Positions 18,528-27,962 of a DNA stretch of 64,000 nt are shown one piece after another (the first letter of the stretch is position 1; the number at the start of each line of letters is the position of its first letter). A program made the translations under genes and the position numbers. Under the pieces are notes generated by a model. That model worked only from the letters and a program-made list of their open reading frames with translations, made no database searches and had not been told where the DNA came from. Location: positions 124,001-188,000 of the forward strand of contig JAHCBB010000007.1 of NCBI GenBank assembly GCA_019634635.1. Reading direction: 5' to 3'. The stretch is from Verrucomicrobiia bacterium. GTDB lineage: Bacteria; Verrucomicrobiota; Verrucomicrobiia; Limisphaerales; UBA9464.

Positions 18528-21500
18528 ATGATCGACCGCGCTGCATTGCTCGACGCCCTGAAGCCCGTCCTTCTCAATCTGGAGAAGGACCTGCGCGCCC
18601 GTTCCGATGCGGAACCGACCATCAAGGCCAAGCTCACCGCCCAATACGAGGCGGCCCGGGCGAGTCGGCGCACGGCGGAGGCCTACTCGGTGTGGCGCGA
18701 TGAACTGGTCACGCAGGTGGCCGTGGGCTGGGTCCTCGGGACGGTCTTCATCCGTTTCCTGGAGGACAATGAGCTGCTGGACCATCCGTGGATCAGCGGA
18801 CCGGGTGACCGCAGGACTGCGGCGGAACACGAGCGGGAGGAATACTTCCGAATCAACAAGCTCCACTCCGACCGCGACTACCTCGAACAGGTCTTTCGCA
18901 CGGCCTCGGAATTGCCGGGGCTGACCCACCTCTTCGATCCGAAGCACAACCCGCTGTGGCAGTTCGGGCCGAGCGGCGACGCGGTGACCCAGCTCCTGCG
19001 CTTCTGGCAGGAACGGAACCCGGACACCGGGCTGCTGAACCACGATTTCACCGATCCCGAGTGGGACACCCGCTTCCTGGGCGACCTCTACCAGGACCTG
19101 TCCGAAGCGGCGCGCAAGCGCTACGCCCTGCTGCAAACACCGCTCTTCATCGAGGAGTTCATCCTCGACCGCACGCTGGACCCGGCGATCCAGACTTTCG
19201 GGCTGAAGGGCATCCGGATGATCGACCCCACCTGCGGCTCCGGACACTTCGTGCTGGGAGGGTTCGAACGGATTCTGAAGCGGTGGCAACAGTTCGAACC
19301 CGCGACGCCCATCCGGGAACTCGCACAGCGCGCCTTGGATTCGGTCTTTGGCGTGGACCTGAACCCTTTCGCGGTGGGCATCGCCCGGTTCCGGTTGCTG
19401 ATCGCCGCGCTCAAGGCCGTCGCGGTCAACCGCCTCAAGGCGGCTCCGAATTTTCGGCTGAACCTCGCCGTGGGGGATTCGTTGCTCCACGGGAGGCGGT
19501 TTGGAGAGTTCGAACTTCAAGGAGCCACCCAGCGCACCTTCGCTACCGACGACGCCGCCTTCCGCGACGAGCTGAAGCACCACTACGAAGTCGAGGATAC
19601 CGCGACGTTACGGCGCATCCTTGGCCAACAATACCACGTTGTCCTCGGGAATCCCCCCTACATCACGGTCAAGGACAAGGCGGTCAGCGAGCTCTACCGC
19701 GGGCGCTACTCCTCGTGCCGCGGCAAGTATTCGCTCTCCGTGCCTTTTATGGAGCGCTTCTTCGAGCTCGCGGTCAAAGGCGACGGCACCCCGCAGCGGC
19801 CGGCCGGATTCGTCGGGCAGATAACGGCAAATTCCTTCATGAAAAATGAGTTCGGGAAGGACCTCATCGAAAAGTTCATGTTTCGATGGGATGTGACTCA
19901 TATTTTGGACACTGCAGGTGCACACATCCCTGAACACGGAACGCCCACCGTTATCATCTTCGGGAAGAATCAGCCGCCGGTTATGGCGACCGTCCGGGTC
20001 GTCAGCGGGATTAAAGGTGAACCCGGGATTCCCGCAGACCCGGTCCAAGGCTTCGTTTGGCAAGCCATGCTAGCTCAAGTCGACGTCGCGGGAAGCCAAA
20101 GCGAATGGGTCAGTGTTGCGGATTCAGCACGAGCTATCTTTCACAAGCATCCGTGGAGCTTGGGAGGAGGTGGAGCTTCCGAGCTCAAGACTTTGTTAGA
20201 GGAGGCTTGCTCGAATTGTTTCTCCACTTTTGTCGAGCATCGGCGCGGCAACCCTGTAGTTGGGTTTGGAGTGATCATGGGGGAGGAGGAGTGTTTCTCC
20301 AGACCTCCGACGTGCCTTGATCGGGTAAACGCGCCGAAGCAGTTCAGGCGAGCTGTCGTGGAAGGTGAAGACGTTCGCGACTGGGCGATTAACTGTGACC
20401 AAGAGGCGCTCTTCCCCTACGACCGCGCAATGGAGCTATCGAGTGACCGACTTCTCCTCGACCAGCTTTGGATTTTGCGGTCGATACTCGCGAACCGTCC
20501 AGACTTCAGCGGATTGACTTACGCTGCCGCTGGCAGGCCATTTTGGGAATATCACCAGATCCCGATTGAACGGAATTTGGCGGACCGATTGATCGTCTTC
20601 TGTGCTGTCTCAACGCACATCAACTTCGCCCTGAATCGCGGCCCTAAGGCTTTCAAACAGTCCGCTCCAATCGCGAAACTGAAAACCGAAGATGAACGCC
20701 AGCACCAGCTGTTACTTGGTGTTCTCAATAGCTCATCCGCCGCCTTCTGGTTAAGGCAGGTCTGCGCGCCGAAAGGCGGAAGCGGCATCGGTCGCGGTAT
20801 TCAAAACGAGCCTTGGGAGGGGCGCATGACCTTCAACGCTGCACAGGTCGCAAACATCCCGGTTCCAGATGTATGCCCTTCCCAGCTTCCGATCGCGCTC
20901 GTCCAAACCAGCACGGCCCTGGAGGCCCAGTCGTCGGGCGCCACGCTGTTGAGTTGGGGCGGCCCCGGGAGGGAGGACCTGCGCGTGTGGCTGGCCCACT
21001 CCCGCGACGCCTGGCACCGCCAACGCCGCCAGATGATCGCTTGGCAGGAGGACCTGGATTGGCAGATCTACGAGTCCTTCAAGCTCATCGATGCTGGAGA
21101 TGGTGTGAGTCAACCCGATGGGGCGGTGCAGGTCCCGCCCGATGGCGTCGAACTCGGCCAGCGCGCCTTCGAAATCGTCATGGCCCGAAAGATGAAGGCG
21201 GGCGAACTGCAAACGACCTGGTTCGAGCGGCACGGCTCCACGCCTATCACGGAAGTCCCGGGTCACTGGCCGACCGCGTATCGCGAATTGGTCGAACGAC
21301 GCATCCAACGCATTGCCGACGACTCCAACATCCGTCTCATCGAGCAGCCCGAATACAAGCGCCGCTGGAACACCGAACCGTGGGACGAGCAGTTGGAGAA
21401 GGCCCTGACCCAATGGCTGCTCGACCGCATCGAGCGCGTCATCGGACGCGACTTGAACGCTCCGGAAGGCAGCGAGGCCGCGAAGGCGTTTCAGCCCAAG

Positions 21501-22244
21501 ATCGAGTTGCTCACCACCCAGCAGATCACCGACCTCGTCCTCGATCGCTCCTTCCGCGAAGCCGCCGAAATCTACCGTGGCCGCGCCGACTTCGATCCGC
21601 ACAAGCTCGTCGCCGAACTGATCCAGAGCGCCGCCGTCCCGTTCCTCCCGGGCCAGCGCTACAAGGAAAGCGGTCTTCGCAAACGCGTGGTCTGGGAGGA
21701 AACCTGGGACAAGCAGCGCGCGGAGGACGCCATCGACAACGAACTCGGCCTCAACGCTCCAAACCTGTCCGAAGCCGACCGCAAACGCCTCGAAGCCGAC
21801 GCCAAGGTGCGCAAAGCCCAACGCATCGGCGACATCCCAGTCCCGCCCAAATACGCCAGCGCCGACTTCCGTTCCTCCGTCTTCTGGTCCCTGCGCGGCA
21901 AGCTGGACGTGCCCAAGGAACGCTTCATCAGCTATCCCGGATGCAGTCGGGACGGCGACCCGTGCCTGACCGTTGCCTGGGCCGGCCTCGACCCCCTGCA
22001 ACAGGCGAAAGCGCTCGCCGCCCACTACGGTGAGTTGCAACAGACCGGGGCCGGTCAGCCGAAGCTCCTGCTGGTCTTGGCCGGCTTGAACGAACTGCTG
22101 CCCTGGCTCAAGCAGTGGCACAACCAGCTCGACCCCGAGTTCGGCCTGAAGATGGGCGACTACTACGAAGAATACGTCCGCGAAGAAGCCAAACGCTTCG
22201 GGAAGTCCCTGGTGGACCTGAAGCAGATTGCCCTGACTCCCTGA
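18528..22244 (+). CDS. pglX: BREX type 2 adenine-specific DNA methyltransferase PglX
   Basis: This 1238-aa protein is the modification enzyme of the locus, expected to methylate N6 of adenine at a short asymmetric motif so that host DNA is recognised as self. The SAM-binding motif is DPTCGSGHFVLGGF (from residue 233) and the catalytic motif is NPPY (375-378), inside HVVLGNPPYITVK. The C-terminal 350 residues are a helical PglX-specific region. From roughly 19820 to 20880 (residues about 430-785) base composition drops: I count 26 of 60 G+C at 19861-19920 against 39 of 60 at 19021-19080. This covers the presumed target-recognition region and suggests replacement by recombination. The ATG at 18528 follows repeat copy B; the frame upstream of it only translates the repeat. 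Confidence 0.95.
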   Translation: MIDRAALLDALKPVLLNLEKDLRARSDAEPTIKAKLTAQYEAARASRRTAEAYSVWRDELVTQVAVGWVLGTVFIRFLEDNELLDHPWISGPGDRRTAAEHEREEYFRINKLHSDRDYLEQVFRTASELPGLTHLFDPKHNPLWQFGPSGDAVTQLLRFWQERNPDTGLLNHDFTDPEWDTRFLGDLYQDLSEAARKRYALLQTPLFIEEFILDRTLDPAIQTFGLKGIRMIDPTCGSGHFVLGGFERILKRWQQFEPATPIRELAQRALDSVFGVDLNPFAVGIARFRLLIAALKAVAVNRLKAAPNFRLNLAVGDSLLHGRRFGEFELQGATQRTFATDDAAFRDELKHHYEVEDTATLRRILGQQYHVVLGNPPYITVKDKAVSELYRGRYSSCRGKYSLSVPFMERFFELAVKGDGTPQRPAGFVGQITANSFMKNEFGKDLIEKFMFRWDVTHILDTAGAHIPEHGTPTVIIFGKNQPPVMATVRVVSGIKGEPGIPADPVQGFVWQAMLAQVDVAGSQSEWVSVADSARAIFHKHPWSLGGGGASELKTLLEEACSNCFSTFVEHRRGNPVVGFGVIMGEEECFSRPPTCLDRVNAPKQFRRAVVEGEDVRDWAINCDQEALFPYDRAMELSSDRLLLDQLWILRSILANRPDFSGLTYAAAGRPFWEYHQIPIERNLADRLIVFCAVSTHINFALNRGPKAFKQSAPIAKLKTEDERQHQLLLGVLNSSSAAFWLRQVCAPKGGSGIGRGIQNEPWEGRMTFNAAQVANIPVPDVCPSQLPIALVQTSTALEAQSSGATLLSWGGPGREDLRVWLAHSRDAWHRQRRQMIAWQEDLDWQIYESFKLIDAGDGVSQPDGAVQVPPDGVELGQRAFEIVMARKMKAGELQTTWFERHGSTPITEVPGHWPTAYRELVERRIQRIADDSNIRLIEQPEYKRRWNTEPWDEQLEKALTQWLLDRIERVIGRDLNAPEGSEAAKAFQPKIELLTTQQITDLVLDRSFREAAEIYRGRADFDPHKLVAELIQSAAVPFLPGQRYKESGLRKRVVWEETWDKQRAEDAIDNELGLNAPNLSEADRKRLEADAKVRKAQRIGDIPVPPKYASADFRSSVFWSLRGKLDVPKERFISYPGCSRDGDPCLTVAWAGLDPLQQAKALAAHYGELQQTGAGQPKLLLVLAGLNELLPWLKQWHNQLDPEFGLKMGDYYEEYVREEAKRFGKSLVDLKQIALTP

Positions 22245-22247
22245 ACT

Positions 22248-22620
22248 GCCCACGAATCACACGAATGCACACGAATCCGAAAAGGACATTCGCCTCCTCT
22301 CTGGTCGACTCCATCGCCCTCTTCATTGGTGTCGATTCGTGCGATTCGTGGGCCACTCCCGTTCGACCTGAGATGCAACTGCACTGCCCACGAATCACAC
22401 GAATGCACACGAATCCGAAAAGGACATTCGCCTCCTCTCTGGTCGATTCCATCGCCCTCTTCATTGGTGTCGATTCGTGCGATTCGTGGGTCACTCCCGT
22501 TCGACCTGAGATGCAACTGCACTGCCCACGAATCACACGAATGAACACGAATTCGGAAACGAAGAGATCGATTCGATGGTGTCTCCGCATCTTTCGTGTC
22601 GATTCGTGCGATTCGTGGGC
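22248..22620. repeat. ACGAAT palindromic element, three tandem units (copy C)
   Basis: Three units begin with GCCCACGAATCACACGAAT at 22248, 22386 and 22524, exactly 138 bases apart. Units 1 and 2 are nearly identical over the whole 138 bases, including spacer sequence, while unit 3 has a different middle. Each has the paired left (ACGAAT) and right (ATTCGT) arms. Tandem duplication of one unit is the simplest origin. The last right arm ends 15 bases before the following start codon. The 391-base gap holds nothing else. Confidence 0.95.
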
Positions 22621-22635
22621 CCTCCCGTTCATTGC

Positions 22636-23202
22636 ATGAGCACACCACCTTCCTCCGGCTCCGCCCTCACGCGTGAGGCGATTGTGGACGCGTTGTCGGC
22701 CCTCTCCGATGAGCTCGGAAAGCAGGGCGTGATCGGCGAGGTCTGCCTGTTCGGCGGCACCGTGATGGTGCTGGCCTTCAATGCCCGGCTTTCGACCAAG
22801 GACGTGGACGCCATCTTCCATCCAACGACGCTCACCCGCGAGCTGGTGCGTCGGATCGGCGAAGAACGGCAACTGCCCCCGGATTGGCTGAACGACGGGG
22901 TGAAAGGATTCGTGTCGGACCGTCATGAGACGACCACCGGCAATCTGCCCCAGTTCCCAAACCTCCGCCTCACCATGCCGGTGCCTGAATACCTGCTGGC
23001 CATGAAGTGCATGGCGGCCCGGGTGGGCGGGACCACCGGGGAAGGCTCCGATGTGCCCGACATCGAGTTCCTCATCCGCCACCTGCGGTTGGAGAACGCC
23101 CGGGCTGTCCTGGACCTGGTGAGCCGGTACTATCCCGAGAATCGCATTCCCCCCCGAACCCAGTACCTTGTCGAAGGCCTATTTGAGGAAGGACAGATAT
23201 GA
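22636..23202 (+). CDS. DUF6036-like nucleotidyltransferase-fold protein
   Basis: A 188-aa protein with the N-terminal pattern CLFGGTVMVLAF followed by STKDVDAIF, i.e. the GG...DxD metal-binding arrangement of nucleotidyltransferases such as AbiEii or MNT antitoxin-like enzymes. The later PEYLLAMKCMAARVG helix is typical of this group. The ATG at 22636 follows repeat copy C. Its stop codon overlaps the start of the next gene (ATGA), so the two are translationally coupled and look like a two-gene module. By analogy with AbiE and MNT systems it may modify RNA, protein or nucleotides, but no substrate can be read from the sequence. Confidence 0.78.
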   Translation: MSTPPSSGSALTREAIVDALSALSDELGKQGVIGEVCLFGGTVMVLAFNARLSTKDVDAIFHPTTLTRELVRRIGEERQLPPDWLNDGVKGFVSDRHETTTGNLPQFPNLRLTMPVPEYLLAMKCMAARVGGTTGEGSDVPDIEFLIRHLRLENARAVLDLVSRYYPENRIPPRTQYLVEGLFEEGQI

Positions 23203-23579
23203 GACCCAAGTCATTGCAAGAGGTCGCCGTGCTGACGGCGAACGGTGATTCCTTCGACCGGTGCCTCGCCAATTTCCTTGATGGCTTTTATGCGGCGCCT
23301 TCCTTTGCCGCTTTGGTGGATTCGCCTCCGCTGCTGGCGCCCATGGATTCTGAAACTGGCCGGGTCCGAGACGCCTACCTTGCTGCCACCGCGGAGGAAC
23401 TATCGCGTCGCCTAAATCTCCCCAGCCCTGACTGGGCCCTGAGCGACGAGCGACGTCTTCACAATCCTTGGTTTGCCTCACAGCTAGCCGCGCTTCGGGG
23501 TGTGCTCATCCTGGAGAGCCCACCGGCGTTCCGAGCCCGCAACTTGTTCGTCAGCAACAACGCCCTGTCCCGGACTTGA
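23199..23579 (+). CDS. Unknown partner of the nucleotidyltransferase gene
   Basis: A 126-aa soluble protein whose ATG overlaps the stop of the upstream gene by four bases. Visible segments include SFDRCLANFLDGFY, TAEELSRRLNL and FVSNNALSRT at the C-terminus. I see no catalytic motif and recognise no family. The tight coupling suggests a toxin-antitoxin-like or two-component accessory pair inserted between pglX and pglY. It is the only gene after pglW that lacks its own upstream palindromic element, consistent with its moving together with its partner. Confidence 0.7.
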   Translation: MRPKSLQEVAVLTANGDSFDRCLANFLDGFYAAPSFAALVDSPPLLAPMDSETGRVRDAYLAATAEELSRRLNLPSPDWALSDERRLHNPWFASQLAALRGVLILESPPAFRARNLFVSNNALSRT

Positions 23580-23592
23580 ACCACCGAGTGTG

Positions 23593-23690
23593 GCCCACGA
23601 ATCGCACGAATGAACACGAATCGAGAAAAGAGAGAATCACCTGCTCCGGATCCCGCCTTCATTCGTGCCGATTCGTGCGATTCGTGGGCA
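23593..23690. repeat. ACGAAT palindromic element, copy D (upstream of pglY)
   Basis: The left arm starts GCCCACGAATCGCACGAAT at 23593, and the right arm ends CGATTCGTGGGCA at 23690. The arms are complementary over most of about 29 positions, with a loop of about 40 bases. The right arm ends 19 bases before the pglY ATG. Confidence 0.92.
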
Positions 23691-23709
23691 ACCTCCCTTC
23701 ATTGATTCC

Positions 23710-26700
23710 ATGGCCTACCTCAAAGACCTCATCGACCTGCCGGATCAAGTGCGGCAAGGGGACTTCGTCCTCCGCCTCACCGAAGGCCTCGGCAACCCGG
23801 AGCAGACGCTGGAGAACTACGTCGTCACCCCGGAGCTGGCGAAGTGCTTCCGGCAGGCGCTGGACCTCGTCAAATCCAGCCTGCAATCGCACTCCAGCAA
23901 GGGCGCCTACCTCCACGGCAGCTTCGGCTCCGGCAAGTCGCACTTCATGGCGGTGCTGAACCTGATGCTCGCCAACCATCCGGCGATCCAGAGGTTCGCG
24001 GAATTCCCCCCGCTGCTGGCGGAGACCAACTGGAACGACTGGGGCCACGGGAAGAAGTTCCTGCTGGTGCCGTTCCACATGATCGGGAAGACGGACCTCA
24101 CGTCGGCCATCCTGGAGGGCTACACCGACTTCGTGACCCGCCTGCATCCCGACAAGCCGCACCCGGGCGTCTATCGTTCCGAGAAGCTGATCGAGAACGC
24201 CCGAAACCTGCGCAAGCAGATGCGTGACGCCGCGTTCTTCAAGGCCATCAACGAGGAATTCGCGGAGGGCGATGATTCAAGTCTCGCGATGGCAGACCAA
24301 ACTGAGTTGGTTTCCCGCGGCGGGGATTGGGGGCTGCTCGGCAGCGCCTGGGATGCAGCCTCCTTTGACCGCGCGTGCAATGCCCATCCGCAGAATCCCG
24401 AGCGCATTCGCCTCGTGGGTTCGCTGGTTGCCACCATCTTTAGCCACGCCCACGGCACGGCGGAATACATCAACCTCGACAACGGGTTGTCGGTCATCAG
24501 CAACCACGCGAAGTCGCTGGGCTACGATGCGATCATCCTCTTCCTCGACGAACTCATCCTCTGGCTGGCCAGCCACGCGGGCAAACCGGAGTTCGTGACC
24601 CAGCAAGGTCAGCTGCTGGCGAAGCTCGTCGAATCGCAGAACGCCAAGCGGGATGTCCCGCTGATCAGCTTCATCGCCCGCCAGAAGAGTCTGCGGGAGC
24701 TCGTGGGTGACACCATGCTGGGGGCGCAATACGTCTCCCTCGACGATTCAATCAAGCACTTCGACCAGCGTTTCGACGTCATCAAGCTCGAAGACCGCAA
24801 TCTGCCGACCATCGCGCAGAAGCGGGTCTTGAAACCCAGGAGCGAAGCCGCTCGCCAGCAGATCGACGAAGCGTTTCGCCAGACGGAGAAGCTGCGGCGC
24901 GACGTGCTGGACGTGCTGCAAACCAAGGAGGGCGACCGGAATCAGTTCCGGAAGATTTATCCCTTCAGTCCGGCCCTCATGGAGACCCTGGTGGCCCTCT
25001 CCACCCTGCTTCAGCGCGAGCGCACCGCGTTGAAGATCATGCTCATGCTGTTGGTGGAGCAGAAGGAGACGCTGGAACTCGGACAGATCATCCCCGTCGG
25101 CGACATATTCGACATCATCATGAAGGGTGAAGAGCCCTTCAGCGACGTCATCCGCGTCCACTTCGAGAACGCCCGGCGGCTTTACCTCCAGCAACTCCTG
25201 CCGCTGATCGAGGCCAGGAACGGCATCCGCAAGGAACAGGCCGACGCGGGAAGCCCGACGGATCCCAAGGTCATCGGATTCCGCCGGGATGATCGCCTCG
25301 CCAAGACCTTGCTGCTTTCGGCGCTCGCGCCCGAGGTGGAGTCCTTCCGGGCGATGACGGTCAACAAGCTGGCCGCGCTGAACCACGGCAGCATCAAGAC
25401 GCCGATCCCCGGCCAGGAAGGCCGCGTGGTGTTGCAGAAGTGCCGCGAGTGGGCGTCCGAGATTGGGCAGATCAAGATTGGCGACGAGGAAGGCAATCCG
25501 ACCGTCAGCGTGCAGTTGGCCGGGGTGGATACCGACAGCCTCGTCAATCAGGCCGCCACCGAAGACAACGCCGGGAACCGGATCCGGAAGGTGAAGGAGC
25601 TGGTTTACGAGATGATGGGTCTCGAACTGGCCGACGCCCTGTGGATCAGCCACGACTTCCTCTGGCGGGGAACCAAACGGCAATGCCAATTCCTGTTCGC
25701 CAATGTCCGGGAGCTCAACACCGAAACCCTGAACAACCAGACGGATGACTGGAAGGTCATCATCGATTTCCCCTTCGACAAGGACGAGAACCACGGTCCA
25801 CGGGATGACCTGGCGAAGATCGATGGCTTCCGCCGCGAAGTTCCAAAGGGATCGCGCACCATCGCGTGGATTCCGTCCTTCCTGAACAGCTCCGCCCAAC
25901 GCGAGCTGGGCCTGTTGGTGAAGCTGGACCATGTGCTGACCGGAAGTCGCTTCGACACCTATGCCGCCCGGCTCTCGGCGGTGGAACGAACGCAGGCCAA
26001 GGTCATCCTGGAAAACCAGTCCCGGGCCCTGCGGCAGAAGATCAAAGGCTACCTTGAAGCCGCTTACGGTCTGGCCAGCGACAAGTCGTGCCTGGATTCG
26101 GCCCATACCCTCGACCCGGACGAGCAGATCTTGAGTCTCCATCCGAGCATCGCCATCCCGGTTCCCTCGGCGGCGACCCTCAAGGACGCCGTTCAGGAGG
26201 CATTGAGTGAAGCGCTCAAGGGACAGTTTCCGGGACATCCGGAGTTTTCCACGGACGCGCGGATCTCCGGGGCCAGCATCAAGCGGGTGTGGGTGGAGCT
26301 GGAGAAGGCCCTGCAATCCGCCGACGGGCGTTCCCCGGTGGACCCGGCCAACCGCCGTGATGTGAAGCTGATCGCCGAGCCCTTGAAGCTGGCGACCATG
26401 GGCGAGACGCATCTGGTCGCGGACGGCCATTGGCGGCAGCACTTCGCGCCGAAGGAAGGCGGAGAAGGAGCCACCACGGTGGGCAAGCTTCGTCGGTGGA
26501 TGGATGAACCACAGCCGATGGGCCTGCCGGCTGAACTTCAGAACCTGATCATCCTCTTCTTTGCCACGCAGGCGGATCGGTCGCTGACGCTGCATGGCGG
26601 CCCGGTGCAGGCCTCGCTGGATACGCTCCGGGACGAGATGGAACTCCGGAGCCAGCCGTTGCCAACGGCGGCTCAATGGAAGGAAGCCTGTGCGCGGGCT

Positions 26701-27717
26701 CAGGGGATCTTTGGACTCACGCCGGGTTCGATCTGCAATGCCTCCAATGTCGCGAGGCTGACCGCCGACCTGAAGAGCAAGGCGACGGAGTTCCAGTCCG
26801 GCGCGCAGAATCTGGTGGCGGAACTGGAACAGCGGCTGCAACAGCGCGGAATCGCAGTCAGCGCTTCAGATCGGCTCGCCACGGCCCGGGCGGGACGTGA
26901 CTTGCTGGAAGCCATCCGCAGCGCGACCGAGACGCAGGTCATTGCGGCCTTGGCTGCCGCTCCTTGGACACAGCTTCCGCTGGTTCTCGGCACTTCCATC
27001 CGGCAAGCGGCGTCGGTTTCCAACGCGTTGCAGCGAACGAAGTGGAACATCATCGATTCCGCTTCCCGTCTGACCGACTACCGGCAGGCGGCGGGTGCCG
27101 CCATCGCCTCACGAGTTCAGGAGGTTCTGACGCGAAACGAACAGGACGTCGCCCTGCCGGGGACATTGGCGAGAATCGAGGACGACGCAGCCACCCTGCT
27201 GGCGGATCGTCCGCCCACGCCACCGGCACCGGTTCCCACGCCTCCATTCCCCACTTCAACACCATCCCAGGGAACAGACATTCCGGTGGTTCCGCCGTCG
27301 CCGATCCCGGTTCCTGCCTGGAATCCGCCCGCTTCACCCACTCCGGCCGCAGGAGTTTCTTGGCACCGAAGCGACGCAGCGGAGGTGGAGCAGCTCTACG
27401 CCAACCAGCCTGACCAGTTGGCACGCAACCGTCGGTTGGTGACGGAGCTGAAGTCGCTCTACGGCGCCAGCCAGGTCGCCGGTGACCAACTGCCCCCGGG
27501 TTTACCCCAAGCGCAGATTGTCGAGGTCCTCGAAGTCCATCACATCCAACCTCTGTCCAAGGGGGGAGCGGATGAACGGAGCAACATGATCGTGGTGACG
27601 GCTTCTCTCCACGCACTCATCCACGCAGATCCTGACTGCCGGATCGATCTTGGAACGGGAACCATGGAACTTTTTGGCGTGCGACTCGGGTTGCACGTGG
27701 ACGCGCAGCACGGATGA
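23710..27717 (+). CDS. pglY: BREX type 2 ATPase PglY with C-terminal HNH nuclease-like domain
   Basis: This 1335-aa protein is the large P-loop ATPase of type 2 BREX. Walker A is GSFGSGKSH (residues 70-78, K76) and Walker B is LFLDELI (D280, E281). The middle is a long helical region. After a Pro-rich linker (about residues 1168-1225), the last 110 residues carry an HNH-type core: LEVHHIQPLSKGG (H1277/H1278), then N1292, then SLHALIHAD (H1301, H1305). That matches the HHI...GG...N...H...H layout of HNH endonucleases. I do not recall this domain in characterised PglY proteins, so the fusion may be a variant. The ATG at 23710 is chosen because upstream codons lie in the repeat. Confidence 0.93.
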   Translation: MAYLKDLIDLPDQVRQGDFVLRLTEGLGNPEQTLENYVVTPELAKCFRQALDLVKSSLQSHSSKGAYLHGSFGSGKSHFMAVLNLMLANHPAIQRFAEFPPLLAETNWNDWGHGKKFLLVPFHMIGKTDLTSAILEGYTDFVTRLHPDKPHPGVYRSEKLIENARNLRKQMRDAAFFKAINEEFAEGDDSSLAMADQTELVSRGGDWGLLGSAWDAASFDRACNAHPQNPERIRLVGSLVATIFSHAHGTAEYINLDNGLSVISNHAKSLGYDAIILFLDELILWLASHAGKPEFVTQQGQLLAKLVESQNAKRDVPLISFIARQKSLRELVGDTMLGAQYVSLDDSIKHFDQRFDVIKLEDRNLPTIAQKRVLKPRSEAARQQIDEAFRQTEKLRRDVLDVLQTKEGDRNQFRKIYPFSPALMETLVALSTLLQRERTALKIMLMLLVEQKETLELGQIIPVGDIFDIIMKGEEPFSDVIRVHFENARRLYLQQLLPLIEARNGIRKEQADAGSPTDPKVIGFRRDDRLAKTLLLSALAPEVESFRAMTVNKLAALNHGSIKTPIPGQEGRVVLQKCREWASEIGQIKIGDEEGNPTVSVQLAGVDTDSLVNQAATEDNAGNRIRKVKELVYEMMGLELADALWISHDFLWRGTKRQCQFLFANVRELNTETLNNQTDDWKVIIDFPFDKDENHGPRDDLAKIDGFRREVPKGSRTIAWIPSFLNSSAQRELGLLVKLDHVLTGSRFDTYAARLSAVERTQAKVILENQSRALRQKIKGYLEAAYGLASDKSCLDSAHTLDPDEQILSLHPSIAIPVPSAATLKDAVQEALSEALKGQFPGHPEFSTDARISGASIKRVWVELEKALQSADGRSPVDPANRRDVKLIAEPLKLATMGETHLVADGHWRQHFAPKEGGEGATTVGKLRRWMDEPQPMGLPAELQNLIILFFATQADRSLTLHGGPVQASLDTLRDEMELRSQPLPTAAQWKEACARAQGIFGLTPGSICNASNVARLTADLKSKATEFQSGAQNLVAELEQRLQQRGIAVSASDRLATARAGRDLLEAIRSATETQVIAALAAAPWTQLPLVLGTSIRQAASVSNALQRTKWNIIDSASRLTDYRQAAGAAIASRVQEVLTRNEQDVALPGTLARIEDDAATLLADRPPTPPAPVPTPPFPTSTPSQGTDIPVVPPSPIPVPAWNPPASPTPAAGVSWHRSDAAEVEQLYANQPDQLARNRRLVTELKSLYGASQVAGDQLPPGLPQAQIVEVLEVHHIQPLSKGGADERSNMIVVTASLHALIHADPDCRIDLGTGTMELFGVRLGLHVDAQHG

Positions 27718-27737
27718 CCTGCCCAACGAGCCGAAGG

Positions 27738-27952
27738 GCCCACGAATCGCACGAATGAACACGAATCCAGGGAAGCCAGAGGGAGCTTTTCAGAGTCGGT
27801 CCATCGTTCGTGCCGATTCGCGCGATTCGTGGGCAACTCTCCCAGGAACCGGCAGCCCACGAATGAACACGAATCGGACAAAAAAGACGCTCGTGGGAGA
27901 GGAATCTCTCTTCCCCCTCCGTATTGGTGTCGATTCGTGAGATTCGTGGGCA
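27738..27952. repeat. ACGAAT palindromic element, two units (copy E, upstream of pglZ)
   Basis: Two units lie side by side. The first runs from 27738 to about 27834 and the second from about 27855 to 27952. The second has a shorter left arm (GCCCACGAATGAACACGAAT), lacking one ACGAAT hexamer. Spacers differ between the units, so this is not a simple recent duplication as at 22248. The last arm ends 10 bases before the pglZ ATG. Confidence 0.9.
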
Positions 27953-27962
27953 CTTCATTTCC

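Noticed and set aside
18528-22244. Phase-variable homopolymer tract in pglX
   Set aside because: Phase variation of pglX is known in some Pgl systems, but no long G or C run or short tandem repeat able to shift the frame is visible in this gene.
22115-22648. Open frames translating the repeats on both strands (peptides such as CPRITRMHTNP or CDSWAVQ)
   Set aside because: They arise from the tandem palindromes, occur in several frames and both strands, and repeat with the 138-base period; no coding signal.
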